From Mycolicibacter heraklionensis (lineage in GTDB: Bacteria; Actinomycetota; Actinomycetes; Mycobacteriales; Mycobacteriaceae), in the NCBI RefSeq assembly GCF_001021505.1, contig NZ_LDPO01000012.1, forward strand, positions 62,001 through 126,000: a stretch of DNA of 64,000 nucleotides. The letters are read 5' to 3'. Positions 45,274 to 54,491 of this stretch are shown piece by piece. How positions within the stretch are numbered: the stretch's first letter is position 1; every line of letters begins with the position of its first letter. The notes beneath the pieces are model-generated. The model was not told the origin of the DNA, ran no database searches, and saw only the letters and a program-made list of their open reading frames with translations. The translations under genes were made by a program, and so were the position numbers.

Positions 45274-47160
45274 ATCAGCAGTTTCGCCGACCAGACCTTC
45301 ACCGCGCCGGCGCAGATACGGAACTTCTGCATCATCGCCCACATCGACCACGGCAAATCCACCTTGGCCGACCGGATGCTGCAGCTCACCGGCGTTGTCG
45401 ACGACCGATCGATGCGGGCCCAGTACCTGGACCGGATGGACATCGAGCGGGAACGCGGCATCACCATCAAGGCGCAGAACGTCCGGCTGCCCTGGACGGT
45501 CAAGGACCACCCGGAGCAGGGCGCAGGCCAACGCGCGGCATCCGGCGACTACGTGCTGCATCTGATCGACACACCCGGTCACGTCGACTTCACCTACGAG
45601 GTATCCCGCGCGCTGGAGGCCTGCGAGGGCGCAGTCCTGCTGGTCGACGCCGCCCAGGGCATCGAGGCCCAGACCCTGGCCAACCTGTACCTGGCGCTGG
45701 ATCGTGACCTGACCATCATCCCGGTGCTCAACAAGATCGACCTGCCCGCGGCCGACCCGGAGCGTTACGCCGCCGAACTGGCCCACATCATCGGGTGCGA
45801 GCCCGAAGACGTGTTGAAGGTCTCCGGCAAGACCGGCGAAGGCGTGGCGGAACTGCTCGACGAGGTGGTCAGGCAGGTGCCTCCGCCCACCGGCGACGCC
45901 GACGCGCCCACCCGGGCGATGATCTTCGACTCCGTCTACGACATCTACCGCGGTGTGGTCACCTACGTGCGTGTCGTCGACGGCAAGGTCACCCCTCGCG
46001 AGAAGATCGCCATGATGTCCACCGGTGCCACCCACGAGCTGCTTGAAGTCGGCATCGTCTCCCCGGAACCCAAGCCCGCCAAGGGGCTTGGTGTCGGCGA
46101 GGTGGGTTATTTGATCACCGGCGTGAAGGACGTGCGCCAGTCGAAGGTCGGCGACACCGTCACCACCGCCCGGGGCGGGGCCACCGAGGCGCTCACCGGC
46201 TACCGCGAACCCAAACCGATGGTCTACTCCGGGTTGTACCCGGTGGACGGGTCGGACTACCCGAATCTGCGTGACGCCCTGGACAAGTTGCAACTCAACG
46301 ACGCCGCCCTGACCTATGAGCCGGAAACCTCGGTGGCGCTGGGCTTCGGGTTCCGCTGCGGCTTCCTGGGCCTGCTGCACATGGAGATCACCCGGGAACG
46401 CCTCGAGCGCGAATTCGACCTGGACCTGATCTCCACCTCGCCCAACGTCGTCTACCGGGTGATCGCCGAAGACAACACCGAGATCATCGTCACCAACCCG
46501 TCGGACTGGCCGGAAGGCAAGATCCGCACTGTCTACGAGCCCGTCGTCAAGACCACCGTGATCGCCCCGAGCGAGTTCGTCGGCACCATCATGGAACTGT
46601 GCCAGTCCCGTCGTGGGGAACTCGGCGGGATGGACTACCTCTCACCGGAACGCGTCGAGCTGCGCTACACGATGCCGTTGGGCGAGATCATCTTTGACTT
46701 TTTCGACTCGCTGAAGTCGCGCACTCGCGGCTACGCCAGCCTGGACTACGAGGAGGCCGGCGAGCAGGAGGCCGACTTGGTCAAGGTCGACATCCTGCTG
46801 CAGGGCGAGCCGGTGGACGCGTTCAGTGCGATCGTCCACAAAGACTCGGCCTCGGCCTACGGCAACAAGATGACCACCAAGCTCAAGGAGCTGATCCCGC
46901 GCCAGCAGTTCGAAGTGCCGGTGCAGGCCGCGATCGGCTCGAGAATCATTGCCCGCGAGAACATCCGGGCCATCCGCAAGGACGTGTTGTCCAAGTGCTA
47001 CGGCGGTGACATCACCCGTAAGCGCAAGCTGCTGGAGAAGCAGAAAGAGGGCAAGAAGCGGATGAAGACCATCGGGCGGGTCGATGTGCCGCAGGAGGCG
47101 TTCGTCGCGGCGCTGTCCACCGACAGCGGGGGCTCTGCCGGAGATAAGGCCAAGAAGTAG
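45274..47160 (+). CDS. lepA: Elongation factor 4 (LepA), non-canonical start codon
   Basis: Ribosomal back-translocase GTPase, about 628 aa. The G1 motif [23 protein letters not shown] and NKIDLPAAD are all present, followed by the EF4 C-terminal domain ([22 protein letters not shown]). The frame has a stop at 45205-45207 and no in-frame ATG, GTG or TTG until TTG 45364, which is inside G1 (in STLADR) and cannot be the start. AGGAG at 45263-45267 is correctly spaced for ATC 45274 ([17 protein letters not shown]); ATT 45268 and CTG 45226 are alternatives. The stop overlaps the lppR GTG by 1 nt. Confidence 0.93.
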   Translation: MSSFADQTFTAPAQIRNFCIIAHIDHGKSTLADRMLQLTGVVDDRSMRAQYLDRMDIERERGITIKAQNVRLPWTVKDHPEQGAGQRAASGDYVLHLIDTPGHVDFTYEVSRALEACEGAVLLVDAAQGIEAQTLANLYLALDRDLTIIPVLNKIDLPAADPERYAAELAHIIGCEPEDVLKVSGKTGEGVAELLDEVVRQVPPPTGDADAPTRAMIFDSVYDIYRGVVTYVRVVDGKVTPREKIAMMSTGATHELLEVGIVSPEPKPAKGLGVGEVGYLITGVKDVRQSKVGDTVTTARGGATEALTGYREPKPMVYSGLYPVDGSDYPNLRDALDKLQLNDAALTYEPETSVALGFGFRCGFLGLLHMEITRERLEREFDLDLISTSPNVVYRVIAEDNTEIIVTNPSDWPEGKIRTVYEPVVKTTVIAPSEFVGTIMELCQSRRGELGGMDYLSPERVELRYTMPLGEIIFDFFDSLKSRTRGYASLDYEEAGEQEADLVKVDILLQGEPVDAFSAIVHKDSASAYGNKMTTKLKELIPRQQFEVPVQAAIGSRIIARENIRAIRKDVLSKCYGGDITRKRKLLEKQKEGKKRMKTIGRVDVPQEAFVAALSTDSGGSAGDKAKK

Positions 47161-47924
47161 TGGCCTCCCGGGCAGGCACAATCGCGGCGGGCGCGGTGGC
47201 GGTCGTGCTGCTGGCCAGCGGGTGCACCACGGTGGTCTCCGGAACCGTCCGGCCCGCACCGGGATTGGCGCCAACCTCGGTGACCGGGATGGCGGTCCGG
47301 CAGGTGTTGCTCGACGACTCCGAGCTGTCGAAACTGACCGGCCAGCCTTTCCGCAGCGACCCCTCCCTGCCGCCGCGGTTCGGCGGCCTCGACGACCTGC
47401 CCGACGCCTGGGAGTCGGCGGAGCCGCAAGACTGCGTCGGCGCGGCGGTGGGCGGCCAGCGCAGTGTGTACAGCTCCGCCGGGGTACGGGACGTCGCCCA
47501 TGAGTTCTGGGACAGCACCGGCGCCGGGGACTCGCCGTTGACCGGGGTGGGCGAAGCGGTGGTCGCACTGGACAGTGCCGCCGACGCCGACGCGCTCTTC
47601 GAGAAGTTCGCCGAGCAGTGGGGCAGCTGCGACGGGGTGGTCGTGACGCGCGACAGCGGGGAGGACAGCGAGGCCAGTGGCGAGGTCACCGACGTCTCCG
47701 ACCAGGACGCGGTGCTGGTGGCCACGGTGCGTACAAGTGTGGACGGCGAAGCGGGACTGCGGGTCTCGCGGGCGCTCGCGGCGCGGGTGAACTGCGTCGT
47801 CGACGTTGATGTGTTCTGGTTCGTCGACGAGGACGACCACTCCGGCGCCCCGCCCGCCGGGGACACCACCGCCGCCGACCTGGCCCGGGCGATGCTGGAC
47901 AAGATCCGCAACCTCAGCGGCTGA
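47160..47924 (+). CDS. lppR: Lipoprotein LppR-like, PknH extracellular-domain type
   Basis: 254 aa from GTG 47160. Signal peptide with lipobox LASGC. The mature domain (about residues 45-250) resembles the PknH sensor/LppH family: LTGQPFRSDPSLPPRFGGLDDLPDAWESAEPQDCVGAAVGGQRSVYSSAGVRDVAHEFW and WGSCDGVVVTRDSG, with paired cysteines (DCVG, SCDG and NCVVDVDVFW). Follows lepA directly, as Rv2403c does. An envelope-anchored role is inferred. Confidence 0.87.
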   Translation: MASRAGTIAAGAVAVVLLASGCTTVVSGTVRPAPGLAPTSVTGMAVRQVLLDDSELSKLTGQPFRSDPSLPPRFGGLDDLPDAWESAEPQDCVGAAVGGQRSVYSSAGVRDVAHEFWDSTGAGDSPLTGVGEAVVALDSAADADALFEKFAEQWGSCDGVVVTRDSGEDSEASGEVTDVSDQDAVLVATVRTSVDGEAGLRVSRALAARVNCVVDVDVFWFVDEDDHSGAPPAGDTTAADLARAMLDKIRNLSG

Positions 47925-47927
47925 CCC

Positions 47928-47992
47928 GCGCCGAACAGACACAAAATCACTGAAAAGGCCCGAATTTTGGGTGATTTTGCGTCTGCTCGCGC
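47928..47992. repeat. Intergenic palindrome, GAGCAGACGCAAAATCAC type, between converging genes
   Basis: The left arm ends CAGACACAAAATCAC (47936-47950) and the right arm starts GTGATTTTGCGTCTG (47971-47985); 14 of 15 positions pair, and the arms extend into GCG-rich ends. It lies between the stops of lppR and the trehalase gene and probably terminates both. Core shared with the palindrome at 8893. Confidence 0.65.
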
Positions 47993-48004
47993 AACAGGAC
48001 CGAG

Positions 48005-50056
48005 CTACATCGGTGCGTTCGCGGGCTGGAAACCTCCGGTGGAGTCGGCCTCCTCCTCGGCGCGGATCACGTGCACGACGGCGTTGATCAGCGCCAGGTG
48101 CGTGAAGGCCTGCGGGAAGTTGCCCAAATGCCGGCCGGTGCGGGGCTCGATCTCCTCGGCGTAGAGGTGCAACGGGCTGGCGAACGACAACAGCCGCTCA
48201 CACAGATGCTTGGCCCGGCTGACTTCGCCGATCTCCACCAACGCCGAGACCAGCCAGAACGAGCAGATGGTGAAGGTGCCCTCGGCGCCGGACAGCCCGT
48301 CGTCGGTCTCCTCGGTCCGGTACCGCAGCACCAGGCCGTCCTCGGTGAGCTCTTCGGCGATCGCCATGACGGTGGCGCGCACCCGCGGGTCATCGGCCGG
48401 CAGAAACCGGGTGAGCACCACCAGCAGCAGTGAAGCGTCCAGCGCCGTGCTGCCGTACGTCTGGGTCAGCACGCCGCGGGAATCCACTCCGTTGGCCAAC
48501 ACGTCGGCCTTGATCTCCTCGGCGATCGCCCGCCACTGCTTGGCGTAGGAGACCGCGCCCTGCAGCTCGGCCAGCTTCGACCCGCGGTCCAGCGCCACCC
48601 AGCACATCACCTTCGAGGAGGTGAAGTGCTGCGGTTCGCCGCGCACCTCCCAGATGCCCCGGTCGGGTTCGCGCCAGTGCTTGATCGCCTCTTCCACCTG
48701 GCGCTTCAGCACCGGCCACAGGGTTTCCGGGATCTGCTCGCGGGACTTGGCGTGCAGGTAGACAGAGTCGAGCATGGTGCCCCAGATGTCGTGCTGCTGC
48801 TGGTTGTAGGCGCCATTGCCGATCCGTACCGGACGGGCGTTGTCGTAGCCGGACAGGTGGTCCAGCTCCTGTTCCACCAGCTCATGCTCCCCGCCGACGC
48901 CGTACATCACCTGCAGCGGGTGTTGCTGTCCGTTGTTGACGCCGGACACGTCGGCGATGAACGAGAAGAAGTCATCGGCCTCGCGGTCCAGTCCCAGCGT
49001 GTACAGGCCCCACAGGGTGAACGCCGAGTCGCGTACCCAGCTGTAGCGGTAGTCCCAATTCCGTTCGCCCTGAGGCGTTTCCGGCAGCGACGTGGTGGGC
49101 GCGGCCAACAGGGCTCCGGTCGGCGAATAGGTCAGGCCCTTCAGCGTCAGCGCGCTGCGCTGCAGATAGGAGCGCCACGGATGATCGGGGAAGTTCCCGA
49201 TGTTGATCCACTGTCGCCAGCATTCGGTGGTGTTCCACATTTTGTCGGCGGCTTCGGCATAGCTTTGCGGCGCAGGATGTTTCGACCAGCTCAAGGCCAC
49301 GAAGACGTCGTCGCCCTCGGTCAGCCGGGTACGGGCCCGGGCCTCGCGGCCCTCCAGTCCCAACCGCAGGTTCGTCGTCAATCGCAGGGTCGGGTGGGCG
49401 TCCGGATTCTGCCGGGCCCGCGCGATCGCCTCGCCGTAGGCGTTGGCCGAGTACTCCCAGGTGGCGCTGGTGCGGTGATAGTCGAATGCGGGCTCGCAGC
49501 TCATGGTCAACTCGACGGTGCCGCTGACGCAACGCACCGTGCGCAGCAGGATGTGCTCGGCGTCCCAGTCGGTGGGGGTGCGCCGGTGGGTCTGCGACCG
49601 TGCGTCGATGTCGTGCCATTTACCCATCACCAGCGCGTCACGCACGATCAGCCAGCCGGTATGGGTCTGCCAGGTGGTCTCCATGATGGGGCTGCCGGGC
49701 AGGTAGCGCCGCGCCGCGGGCACCGACACCCCGTACGGCCCGAGCCGAAAGTGCCCCGCGCTGCGGTCCAGCAGGGCGCCGAAAACGCTGGGGGAGTCCG
49801 GGCGCGGCAGGCACATCCACTCCACCGAGCCCGCCGCCGAGATCAGGCAGGTGTTCTCGCAGTCCGACAGAAAGGCGTAGTCGGCGATCGGTGGAAACGG
49901 GTTGCGGACCTGACTCGGTGACGCCGCATACGGCACCGGAGCGGTCGCCGACAGGGGTGGTGGTGACGGAGCCGCGGCGCCGGTGCCTGCGGCGGGCGTG
50001 GTGATTTCCGGCGCGGTCTTGGCGGGTGCATCGCCCGGCGGGGTGTGCAGGTCCAT
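48005..50056 (-). CDS. GH15 family trehalase
   Basis: 683 aa. N-terminal GH15/TreH_N domain (FPPIADYAFLSDCENTCLISAAGSVEWMCLPRPDSPSVFGALLD), then an (alpha/alpha)6 catalytic domain with ERNWDYRYSWVRDSAFTLWGLY and, near the C-terminus, AEEIEPRTGRHLGNFPQAFTHLALINA. By position it is Rv2402, whose mycobacterial homologues are characterised as alpha,alpha-trehalases. The Pro/Ala-rich first 50 residues are probably disordered. Trehalose turnover is the inferred role. Confidence 0.9.
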   Translation of the reverse strand: MDLHTPPGDAPAKTAPEITTPAAGTGAAAPSPPPLSATAPVPYAASPSQVRNPFPPIADYAFLSDCENTCLISAAGSVEWMCLPRPDSPSVFGALLDRSAGHFRLGPYGVSVPAARRYLPGSPIMETTWQTHTGWLIVRDALVMGKWHDIDARSQTHRRTPTDWDAEHILLRTVRCVSGTVELTMSCEPAFDYHRTSATWEYSANAYGEAIARARQNPDAHPTLRLTTNLRLGLEGREARARTRLTEGDDVFVALSWSKHPAPQSYAEAADKMWNTTECWRQWINIGNFPDHPWRSYLQRSALTLKGLTYSPTGALLAAPTTSLPETPQGERNWDYRYSWVRDSAFTLWGLYTLGLDREADDFFSFIADVSGVNNGQQHPLQVMYGVGGEHELVEQELDHLSGYDNARPVRIGNGAYNQQQHDIWGTMLDSVYLHAKSREQIPETLWPVLKRQVEEAIKHWREPDRGIWEVRGEPQHFTSSKVMCWVALDRGSKLAELQGAVSYAKQWRAIAEEIKADVLANGVDSRGVLTQTYGSTALDASLLLVVLTRFLPADDPRVRATVMAIAEELTEDGLVLRYRTEETDDGLSGAEGTFTICSFWLVSALVEIGEVSRAKHLCERLLSFASPLHLYAEEIEPRTGRHLGNFPQAFTHLALINAVVHVIRAEEEADSTGGFQPANAPM

Positions 50057-50177
50057 TCCGTCATCATCTCTGGCGGGTCTGCCGCGCGTCTACCCGGATC
50101 GGCCGATCCAGGCTTGGGCTGCCGGCCCGCTTCGCCTGGCTTCGCCCGGCTTCGCCGCGCTTGCGGTCGCCGCTAAA

Positions 50178-50384
50178 GTGGGCTGGGTGGTGGGCTTCCT
50201 GAGCTGGTGGGACGGTGTTGAGTTGTGGTTGTCCGGCCTCGGCTTTGTGGTGCAGACCGCGGTGGTGATGCCGGTGGTGTTGTTGCTGGCCTACGGCCTG
50301 GCCTCGGTGCTGGACGCGGCCCTGGGGGAGGGAATCCGGGTGCAGGAGCGTGTCCGGCACGGTCGTGACGGCGGGGCCCGCTGA
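50178..50384 (+). CDS. Small conserved membrane protein (Rv2401A-like)
   Basis: About 68 aa from GTG 50178; GTG 50187 and 50190 are alternatives and no strong ribosome binding site decides. Sequence VGWVVGFLSWWDGVELWLSG then a TM segment FVVQTAVVMPVVLLLAYGLASVL and a basic tail (GEGIRVQERVRHGRDGG). Orthologous by position to the small membrane protein Rv2401A. The stop overlaps the next start (TGATG). Confidence 0.7.
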   Translation: MGWVVGFLSWWDGVELWLSGLGFVVQTAVVMPVVLLLAYGLASVLDAALGEGIRVQERVRHGRDGGAR

Positions 50385-50461
50385 TGCCGCGTTCGCAGGT
50401 CACGTTGGTGCTGATCGGCCTGATTGTGTTGGTGATCGTCAGCTGGTTGCTGACCCGCTAG
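50384..50461 (+). CDS. 25-residue single-TM peptide
   Basis: ATG 50384 overlaps the stop of the preceding small membrane protein (TGATG, one base), suggesting coupled translation. The product starts MPRSQVTLVLIGLIVLVIV and ends SWLLTR: a short basic N-terminus, one hydrophobic helix of about 18 residues, and Arg at the end. Composition is that of a real TM peptide. Too short for standard gene finders. Function unknown. Confidence 0.6.
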   Translation: MPRSQVTLVLIGLIVLVIVSWLLTR

Positions 50462-50503
50462 ACCCGCCGAACCGGGCCGGGCGCTGCCCGCACAGGGCTC
50501 TGT

Positions 50504-50509
50504 TATGCT
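50504..50509 (+). promoter_or_regulatory. -10 element of the subI leader transcript
   Basis: TATGCT with 7 nt (TCCCCGC) before ATG 50517. In mycobacteria this spacing places the transcription start on the A of the ATG, giving a leaderless mRNA. The sirA leader has the same geometry. Confidence 0.65.
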
Positions 50510-50516
50510 TCCCCGC

Positions 50517-50615
50517 ATGTTCGCAGCGACCGGTGACCGGCAGCGCCAGATTGTGGCGTTCCCGAAGCTCGCCGTGATCACTTCCGCTGTGGCCGACCTG
50601 CACTGTTGTCGCTGA
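50517..50615 (+). CDS. Cysteine-rich leader peptide upstream of subI (attenuator sORF)
   Basis: 32 codons from ATG 50517, starting MFAATGDRQRQIVAFPKL and ending DLHCCR-stop, so two adjacent Cys lie immediately before the end. It begins 7 nt after a -10 element and has no ribosome binding site, hence leaderless. Leaderless short ORFs ending in several Cys codons in front of sulfur operons are described in mycobacteria as cysteine-responsive attenuators: when Cys-tRNA is low, the ribosome stalls and the downstream genes are turned on. Position, length and sequence fit. Confidence 0.8.
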   Translation: MFAATGDRQRQIVAFPKLAVITSAVADLHCCR

Positions 50616-50677
50616 TACCGCACCCGTCGGCGTACCGGTGTCGTCTTTGTTGACGCACGTTCTGTAGAAATCGAACG

Positions 50678-50738
50678 CCTTTCGCGATCCGACGGACAAG
50701 CATTCTTGCCGACGTCTATACGGATTCGCCCGGAAAGG
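50678..50738 (+). promoter_or_regulatory. Putative subI Shine-Dalgarno-sequestering pairing
   Basis: CCTTTC at 50678-50683 is complementary to GAAAGG at 50733-50738, which is the subI ribosome binding site, extendable by a G-U pair. It could mask the site unless a stalled ribosome changes the fold. Folding not computed. Confidence 0.4.
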
Positions 50739-50744
50739 TCATCA

Positions 50745-51776
50745 ATGCCCAATACTCTCGCGCGCAGCATCGCGCTGGCACTGGCCGCCGCCATGGCAGT
50801 CACCACGCTCGCCGGATGCGGCGGCGGACCCAGCGATGTCGTCGGAGGCGGTGAGCGCTCCGAGGCGCACACCACCCTGACGCTGGTGGCCTACGCGGTT
50901 CCCGAGCCCGGCTGGAGCAAGGTGATCCCGGCCTTCTACAACACCGAGGACGGCGCCGACGTCCAGGTCGTCACCTCCTATGGCGCATCGGGCGATCAGT
51001 CCCGCGGCGTCGCCAGCGGCAAACCCGCCGACATCGTGAACTTCTCCGTGGAACCCGACGTCACCCGACTGGTGAAGGCCGGCAAGGTCGCCGAGGACTG
51101 GAACGCCGACGTCACCAAGGGAATCCCGTTCGGTTCGGTGGTGACCTTGGTGGTCCGGCAGGGCAATCCCAAGCACATCAACGGCTGGGACGACCTGTTG
51201 CGGCCCGGGGTCGAGGTGATCAGCCCCAGCCCGCTGAGCTCTGGATCGGCCAAATGGAACCTGCTGGCCCCGTACGCCGTCAAGAGCGAGGGCGGCAAGA
51301 ACCCGCAGGCAGGCCTGGACTTCATCGAGCAGCTGGTCAGTGACCACTTCAAGCTGCGCCCGGGCTCGGGTCGCGAGGCCACCGATGTGTTCCTGCAGGG
51401 CAGCGGCGACGTGCTGATCAGCTACGAGAACGAGGCGATCGCGGTCGAGCGCAAGGGCAAGCCGGTGGAGCACGTCAACCCGTCGCAGACCTTCAAGATC
51501 GAAAACCCGTTGGCCGTGGTGACCTCCAGTCGGCACCTTGACACCGTCACCGCGTTCAAGAATTTCCAGTACACGACGGCGGCGCAACGGCTGTGGGCCG
51601 AAGCCGGCTTCCGTCCGGTCGACCCGAGCATCGCCGACGAATTCCGCCACACGTTCCCGGACCCCGACAAGCTGTGGACGATCGCCGACCTCGGCGGGTG
51701 GGACGTGGTCGACAACGCCCTCTTCGACAAGTCGAGCGGCGCGATCACCAAGATCTACACCCGGGTCACCGGATGA
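50745..51776 (+). CDS. subI: Sulfate ABC transporter substrate-binding lipoprotein
   Basis: 343 aa from ATG 50745 with AAAGG 6 nt upstream. Signal peptide and lipobox LAGC. Sbp/CysP-type periplasmic fold: TLTLVAYAVPEPGWSKVIPAFYN, VVTSYGASGDQSRGVASGKPADIVNFS and DVTKGIPFGSVVTLVVRQGNPKHINGWDDLL. Binds sulfate/thiosulfate outside the membrane and delivers it to CysTWA. First gene of subI-cysT-cysW-cysA, under control of the upstream Cys-rich leader. The stop overlaps cysT by 4 nt. Confidence 0.95.
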   Translation: MPNTLARSIALALAAAMAVTTLAGCGGGPSDVVGGGERSEAHTTLTLVAYAVPEPGWSKVIPAFYNTEDGADVQVVTSYGASGDQSRGVASGKPADIVNFSVEPDVTRLVKAGKVAEDWNADVTKGIPFGSVVTLVVRQGNPKHINGWDDLLRPGVEVISPSPLSSGSAKWNLLAPYAVKSEGGKNPQAGLDFIEQLVSDHFKLRPGSGREATDVFLQGSGDVLISYENEAIAVERKGKPVEHVNPSQTFKIENPLAVVTSSRHLDTVTAFKNFQYTTAAQRLWAEAGFRPVDPSIADEFRHTFPDPDKLWTIADLGGWDVVDNALFDKSSGAITKIYTRVTG

Positions 51777-52624
51777 GCGCGACGGTGGTCACCGAGGTGA
51801 CTCGGCCCGGCGAGGGCGGCGAGCACTCAGGGTTTCGACGGGAAGGGGTGTCGCTGCGCGTCGGTGCTGCCACGGTGTGGCTGTCGCTGATCGTGTTGGC
51901 GCCGCTGGCCGCGATCGCCTGGCAGGCCGGCGGCGGTGGGTGGCGTGCGTTCCAGCTGGCGGTCACCTCGCACGCCGCCGTGCAGTCGTTTCGGGTGACG
52001 CTGACGATCGCGGCCGGGGTCACCGTGCTCAACCTGCTGTTCGGCCTGTTGATCGCGTGGGTGCTGGTGCGCGACGACTTCTTCGGCAAGCGCTTCATCG
52101 ACGTGATCATCGACCTGCCGTTCGCGCTGCCCACCATCGTCGCGAGCCTGGTGATGCTGGCGCTCTACGGCCCGGCCAGCCCCGTGCACGTGCACCTGCA
52201 GCACACCGCCTGGGGCGTCGGCCTGGCGCTGGCGTTCGTCACGCTGCCGTTCGTGGTGCGGTCGGTGCAACCGGTGCTGCTGGAGATCGATCGGGAGGTC
52301 GAGGAAGCCGCCGCGTCGCTGGGCGCCTCCGGGCTGACCATCTTCCGGGCCGTGGTGCTGCCGGCCCTGACACCGTCGCTGCTGACGGGAGCGGGGCTGG
52401 CGTTCTCCCGGGCGATCGGCGAGTTCGGTTCGGTGGTGTTGATCGGTGGCGCGGTGCCCGGCAAGACCGAGGTGTCCTCGCAGTGGATCCGGACGTTGAT
52501 CGAGAACGACGACCGCACCGGTGCGGCGGCGATCTCGCTGGTACTGCTCGGGATTTCGTTCCTGGTGCTGCTCGCCCTGCGGGTGCTGGGGTCGCGAGTG
52601 AGCAAGCGGCAGGAGAGGTCCTGA
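51773..52624 (+). CDS. cysT: Sulfate ABC transporter permease CysT
   Basis: 283 aa from ATG 51773, overlapping the subI stop (ATGA). Six TM helices; the EAA loop is EEAAASLGASGLTIFRAVVLPALTPSLLTG. Characteristic IDLPFALPTIVASLVMLALYG. Forms the heterodimeric channel with CysW. The longer frame to 51593 is a shadow of subI. Confidence 0.94.
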   Translation: MSATVVTEVTRPGEGGEHSGFRREGVSLRVGAATVWLSLIVLAPLAAIAWQAGGGGWRAFQLAVTSHAAVQSFRVTLTIAAGVTVLNLLFGLLIAWVLVRDDFFGKRFIDVIIDLPFALPTIVASLVMLALYGPASPVHVHLQHTAWGVGLALAFVTLPFVVRSVQPVLLEIDREVEEAAASLGASGLTIFRAVVLPALTPSLLTGAGLAFSRAIGEFGSVVLIGGAVPGKTEVSSQWIRTLIENDDRTGAAAISLVLLGISFLVLLALRVLGSRVSKRQERS

Positions 52625-52625
52625 T

Positions 52626-53438
52626 ATGACGTCGTCACGGAAAATCCGCTACCTGCTCCGCTTCCTCGCGGTGGCCTACATCGGCCTGCTGCTGATCGTC
52701 CCGGTGTCGTTGATCCTGTGGCGCAGCTTCGCGCCCGGGCTCGGACAGTTCTTCGACTACATCTCCACACCGGCAGCCATCTCGGCGCTGCAACTGTCGC
52801 TGCTGGTGGTGGCGATCGTGGTGCCCCTGAACGTCATCTTCGGTATTCCGACAGCATTAGTATTGGCTCGCAACAAGTTCCGCGGCAAGGGCGTGCTTCA
52901 GGCGGTCATTGACCTGCCATTCGCGGTCTCGCCGGTGATCGTCGGTGTGGCGCTGGTGGTGCTGTGGGGATCCGCGGGGCTGCTGGGCTTCGTGGAGAAC
53001 GACTGGGGTTTCAAGATCATCTTCGGCCTGCCGGGCATCGTGCTGGCCAGCATCTTCGTCACGCTGCCGTTCGTGATCCGGGAAGTCGAACCGGTGCTGC
53101 ACGAACTGGGCACCGATATGGAGGAAGCGTCGGCGACGCTGGGTTCGAGTTGGTGGCAGACGTTCTGGCGGATCACGCTGCCATCCATCCGCTGGGGGCT
53201 GACGTACGGGATCGTGCTGACGGTGGCGCGCACGCTCGGCGAGTACGGCGCGGTGTTGATCGTGTCGTCGAACCTGCCCGGAAAGTCCCAGACGCTGACA
53301 CTGCTGGTGTCCGACCGTTACAACCGCGGCGCCGAATACGGCGCCTACGCCTTGTCCACACTGCTGATGACGGTGTCGGTGTTGGTCTTGATCGTTCAGG
53401 TGGTGCTCGACGTGCGGGCCGGAAAGGGAAACAAATGA
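52626..53438 (+). CDS. cysW: Sulfate ABC transporter permease CysW
   Basis: 270 aa. Six TM helices; [22 protein letters not shown] and EAA loop [30 protein letters not shown]. Starts 1 nt after cysT and overlaps cysA by 4 nt. Confidence 0.94.
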   Translation: MTSSRKIRYLLRFLAVAYIGLLLIVPVSLILWRSFAPGLGQFFDYISTPAAISALQLSLLVVAIVVPLNVIFGIPTALVLARNKFRGKGVLQAVIDLPFAVSPVIVGVALVVLWGSAGLLGFVENDWGFKIIFGLPGIVLASIFVTLPFVIREVEPVLHELGTDMEEASATLGSSWWQTFWRITLPSIRWGLTYGIVLTVARTLGEYGAVLIVSSNLPGKSQTLTLLVSDRYNRGAEYGAYALSTLLMTVSVLVLIVQVVLDVRAGKGNK

Positions 53439-54475
53439 GCAACGCAATCACGGTGCGCGGGGCGAACAAGCGCTACGGCGACTTCGTCGCATTGGACAAC
53501 GTCGACTTCGCGGTCCCGTCCGGTTCGCTGACGGCGCTGCTCGGGCCCAGCGGCTCGGGCAAGTCGACTCTGCTGCGGGCCATCGCCGGCCTGGACCACC
53601 CGGACAGCGGGACGGTCACCATCAACGGAGTCGACGTCACCGGGGTTCCGCCACAGCGGCGCGGGATCGGGTTCGTCTTCCAGCACTACGCGGCGTTCAA
53701 GCACATGACGGTGCGCGACAACGTGGCGTTCGGGCTCAAGATCCGCAAGCGGCCCAAGGCCGAAATCAAAGAAAAGGTGGACAACCTGCTCGAAGTGGTG
53801 GGGCTCAGCGGTTTCCAGACCCGCTACCCCAACCAGCTGTCCGGCGGTCAGCGCCAGCGGATGGCCCTGGCGCGGGCCCTTGCGGTGGATCCGCAGGTGC
53901 TGCTGCTCGACGAGCCGTTCGGGGCGCTGGACGCCAAGGTCCGGGAAGACCTGCGGGCCTGGCTGCGCCGCCTGCACGACGAGGTGCACGTCACCACGGT
54001 GCTGGTCACTCACGACCAGGCCGAGGCGCTGGACGTCGCGGACCGGATCGCCGTGCTGAATCAGGGCCGCATCGAGCAGCTCGGCACCCCGACCGAGGTC
54101 TATGACGCGCCGGCGAACGCGTTCGTCATGTCGTTCCTGGGAGCGGTGTCCTCGCTCAACGGAGCCTTGGTCCGTCCGCACGACATCCGGGTCGGCCGTA
54201 CCCCCGACATGGCGGTGTCCGCGGCAACGGTAGACGGCGCCGACGGGGTCGGGGTGCTGCGTGCCACCGTCGACCGGGTGGTGACGCTGGGCTTCGAGGT
54301 GCGGGTCGAGCTCACCAATGCCGCGACCCAGGTGCCGTTCACCGCCCAGATCACCCGCGGGGACGCCGAGGCGCTCGCGTTGGCCGAGGGGGACACCGTT
54401 TACGTGCGGGCCACCCGGATCCCGCCGTTGAGTGACGTGGCGGCGGTGGGCGCGGCGGTACCGGCGTCAGGGTAA
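53435..54475 (+). CDS. cysA: Sulfate ABC transporter ATPase
   Basis: 346 aa. Walker [10 protein letters not shown] (about residues 37-45), Q-loop [15 protein letters not shown], signature [16 protein letters not shown], Walker [14 protein letters not shown]-loop [10 protein letters not shown]. The C-terminal ~110 residues form the TOBE-type regulatory domain ([10 protein letters not shown]...). ATG 53435 overlaps cysW. Energises sulfate uptake; M. tuberculosis cysA1. Confidence 0.95.
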   Translation: MSNAITVRGANKRYGDFVALDNVDFAVPSGSLTALLGPSGSGKSTLLRAIAGLDHPDSGTVTINGVDVTGVPPQRRGIGFVFQHYAAFKHMTVRDNVAFGLKIRKRPKAEIKEKVDNLLEVVGLSGFQTRYPNQLSGGQRQRMALARALAVDPQVLLLDEPFGALDAKVREDLRAWLRRLHDEVHVTTVLVTHDQAEALDVADRIAVLNQGRIEQLGTPTEVYDAPANAFVMSFLGAVSSLNGALVRPHDIRVGRTPDMAVSAATVDGADGVGVLRATVDRVVTLGFEVRVELTNAATQVPFTAQITRGDAEALALAEGDTVYVRATRIPPLSDVAAVGAAVPASG

Positions 54476-54491
54476 GCCGACCCTGCGCCGG

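Noticed and set aside
44500..46380. 626-codon minus-strand frame opposite the secreted paralogue and lepA
   Set aside because: Spans two unrelated plus-strand genes and their terminator, so it is a composition artefact.
45364..47160. lepA starting at TTG 45364
   Set aside because: This codon is the Leu in the P-loop region STLADR; starting there would remove the GTP-binding motif.
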